This document shows, piece after piece, positions 25,952-26,306 of a stretch of DNA of 26,306 nucleotides. Made by a program: the position numbers and the translations under genes. Each line of letters opens with the position of its first letter. Position 1 is the stretch's first letter. Below the pieces are notes generated by a model that saw nothing but the letters and a program-made list of their open reading frames with translations, made no database searches and was not told where the DNA came from. The stretch covers positions 1-26,306 of the forward strand of contig DAOTZS010000086.1 of assembly GCA_034434335.1 (NCBI GenBank), read 5' to 3'. Source of the stretch: DAOTZS01 sp034434335. Lineage in GTDB: Bacteria > Chloroflexota > Anaerolineae > CG2-30-64-16.

Positions 25952-26195
25952 ATTGTCTCCGCTCCTTCGCAGCCATGTCTCTGGCGCTCAAAATCAACGC
26001 CTCTTCGGTCTGTTTGTAGATGAACAAGACTGTAAGATATCTTCCTGACGCTGTCTGTCCAAGTGCGAGATACACATCCTCTCCTTCTCTTTTCCCCTTC
26101 TCCACCAAGCGGATCTTCGGCTTACCGCTAAGAACTTCTTCGACTTCGTAGTGCTTTGTAAAGTTGGATTCTACACTTTCCGGATTGACCCCCAC
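25938..26195 (-). CDS. BrnT-like toxin, RelE superfamily, 5' end disturbed
   Basis: An 85-residue protein with the BrnT core: ESNFTKHYEVEEVLSGKPKI, EGEDVYLALGQTASGRYLTV, LFIYKQ, and the C-terminal LILSARDMAAKERRQYGKK. The SARDM and ERRxY features are typical. BrnT is an mRNA-cleaving toxin held in check by the antitoxin encoded just downstream. Family members begin with a short strand (for example an F-x-W-D/N-P pattern) before the ESNxxKH helix. Here only GVNPES precedes it, with a GTG as the sole plausible start and no clear SD. The sequence right upstream (26190 onward) is a GC-rich palindromic element, so the native start and promoter may have been lost. It could be silent or expressed from a cryptic start. 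Confidence 0.72.
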   Translation of the reverse strand: MGVNPESVESNFTKHYEVEEVLSGKPKIRLVEKGKREGEDVYLALGQTASGRYLTVLFIYKQTEEALILSARDMAAKERRQYGKK

Positions 26196-26201
26196 CCCCG
26201 G

Positions 26202-26306
26202 CCCCGCCCCCTATCAGGGGGCGGGGAGATCGGCATTAAGGGGGTTTCTGGGGCGGCTTCGCCGCCCCAGAAACCCCCACACTTGGGATTTCCCCCGCTC
26301 TCCCCT
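26202..26306. repeat. Palindromic element C (cut by the window edge)
   Basis: An 11-bp perfect stem, 26202-26212 with 26216-26226 (ATC loop), is followed by an ATCGGCATTA spacer. An 18-bp perfect stem, 26240-26257 with 26261-26278 (TTC loop), comes next, then ATTTCCCCCGCTCTCCCCT. The order hairpin, ATCGNNATTA, hairpin with GGCGGC/GCCGCC tip, TTCCCCCGCTC is the same as in element A at 6170-6270, although the stem sequences differ. It lies immediately upstream of the toxin gene. Confidence 0.7.

Overview
The window is high-GC bacterial DNA that most resembles a member of the Chloroflexota (Anaerolineae-like). The reasons are lipoproteins with a Cys followed by a Pro/Ala/Thr-rich linker, a GT-C membrane enzyme with extracytoplasmic beta domains, a split glycine decarboxylase, a secreted protein ending in YLPLVRK, and many GC-rich palindromic repeats between genes. 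This placement is an inference from gene style, because no rRNA or other marker gene is present.

Layout. (1) 1-4489: a membrane glycoconjugate operon with a dolichyl-phosphate-mannose-synthase-like GT2 (cut by the window edge), a YbhN/LPG-synthase-like membrane protein and a GT39-like glycosyltransferase. The genes overlap by a few bases. (2) 4490-7576: a MITE-bearing gap, an orphan sugar-binding lipoprotein, a palindromic element and a bicupin phosphomannose-isomerase-like protein. (3) 7577-11074: gcvH-gcvPA-gcvPB behind a near-consensus promoter, with no gcvT or lpd nearby. (4) 11075-15130: a GH4 glycosidase behind another near-consensus promoter, then a second MITE copy, a TIM-barrel sugar isomerase/epimerase and a Gfo/Idh/MocA oxidoreductase. 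(5) 15131-15599: palindromic and tandem repeats plus a promoter. (6) 15600-24540: two RbsC-type transporter modules. These are permease plus single-NBD ATPase, and double-NBD RbsA-type ATPase plus permease. Between them lies a 673-residue lipoprotein containing two different sugar-binding domains. The run ends with a secreted protein of twelve Cys-containing, Ca-loop (DxDxDG) repeats. (7) 24541-26306: on the minus strand, a DUF7309/DUF6930-like protein and a BrnT/CopG-type toxin-antitoxin pair, with the toxin 5' end abutting a palindromic element.

Taken together, regions 2 and 4-6 look like a sugar uptake and catabolism locus: binding proteins, CUT2-type ABC importers, glycosidase, isomerase, oxidoreductase and PMI-like isomerase. 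The substrate cannot be read from the sequence. The observations most worth a second look are the tandem-domain binding protein between two transporter sets, the secreted twelve-repeat protein built from a duplicated six-repeat block, and a pair of MITEs with 14-bp inverted ends and 8-bp target duplications that look IS66-derived.
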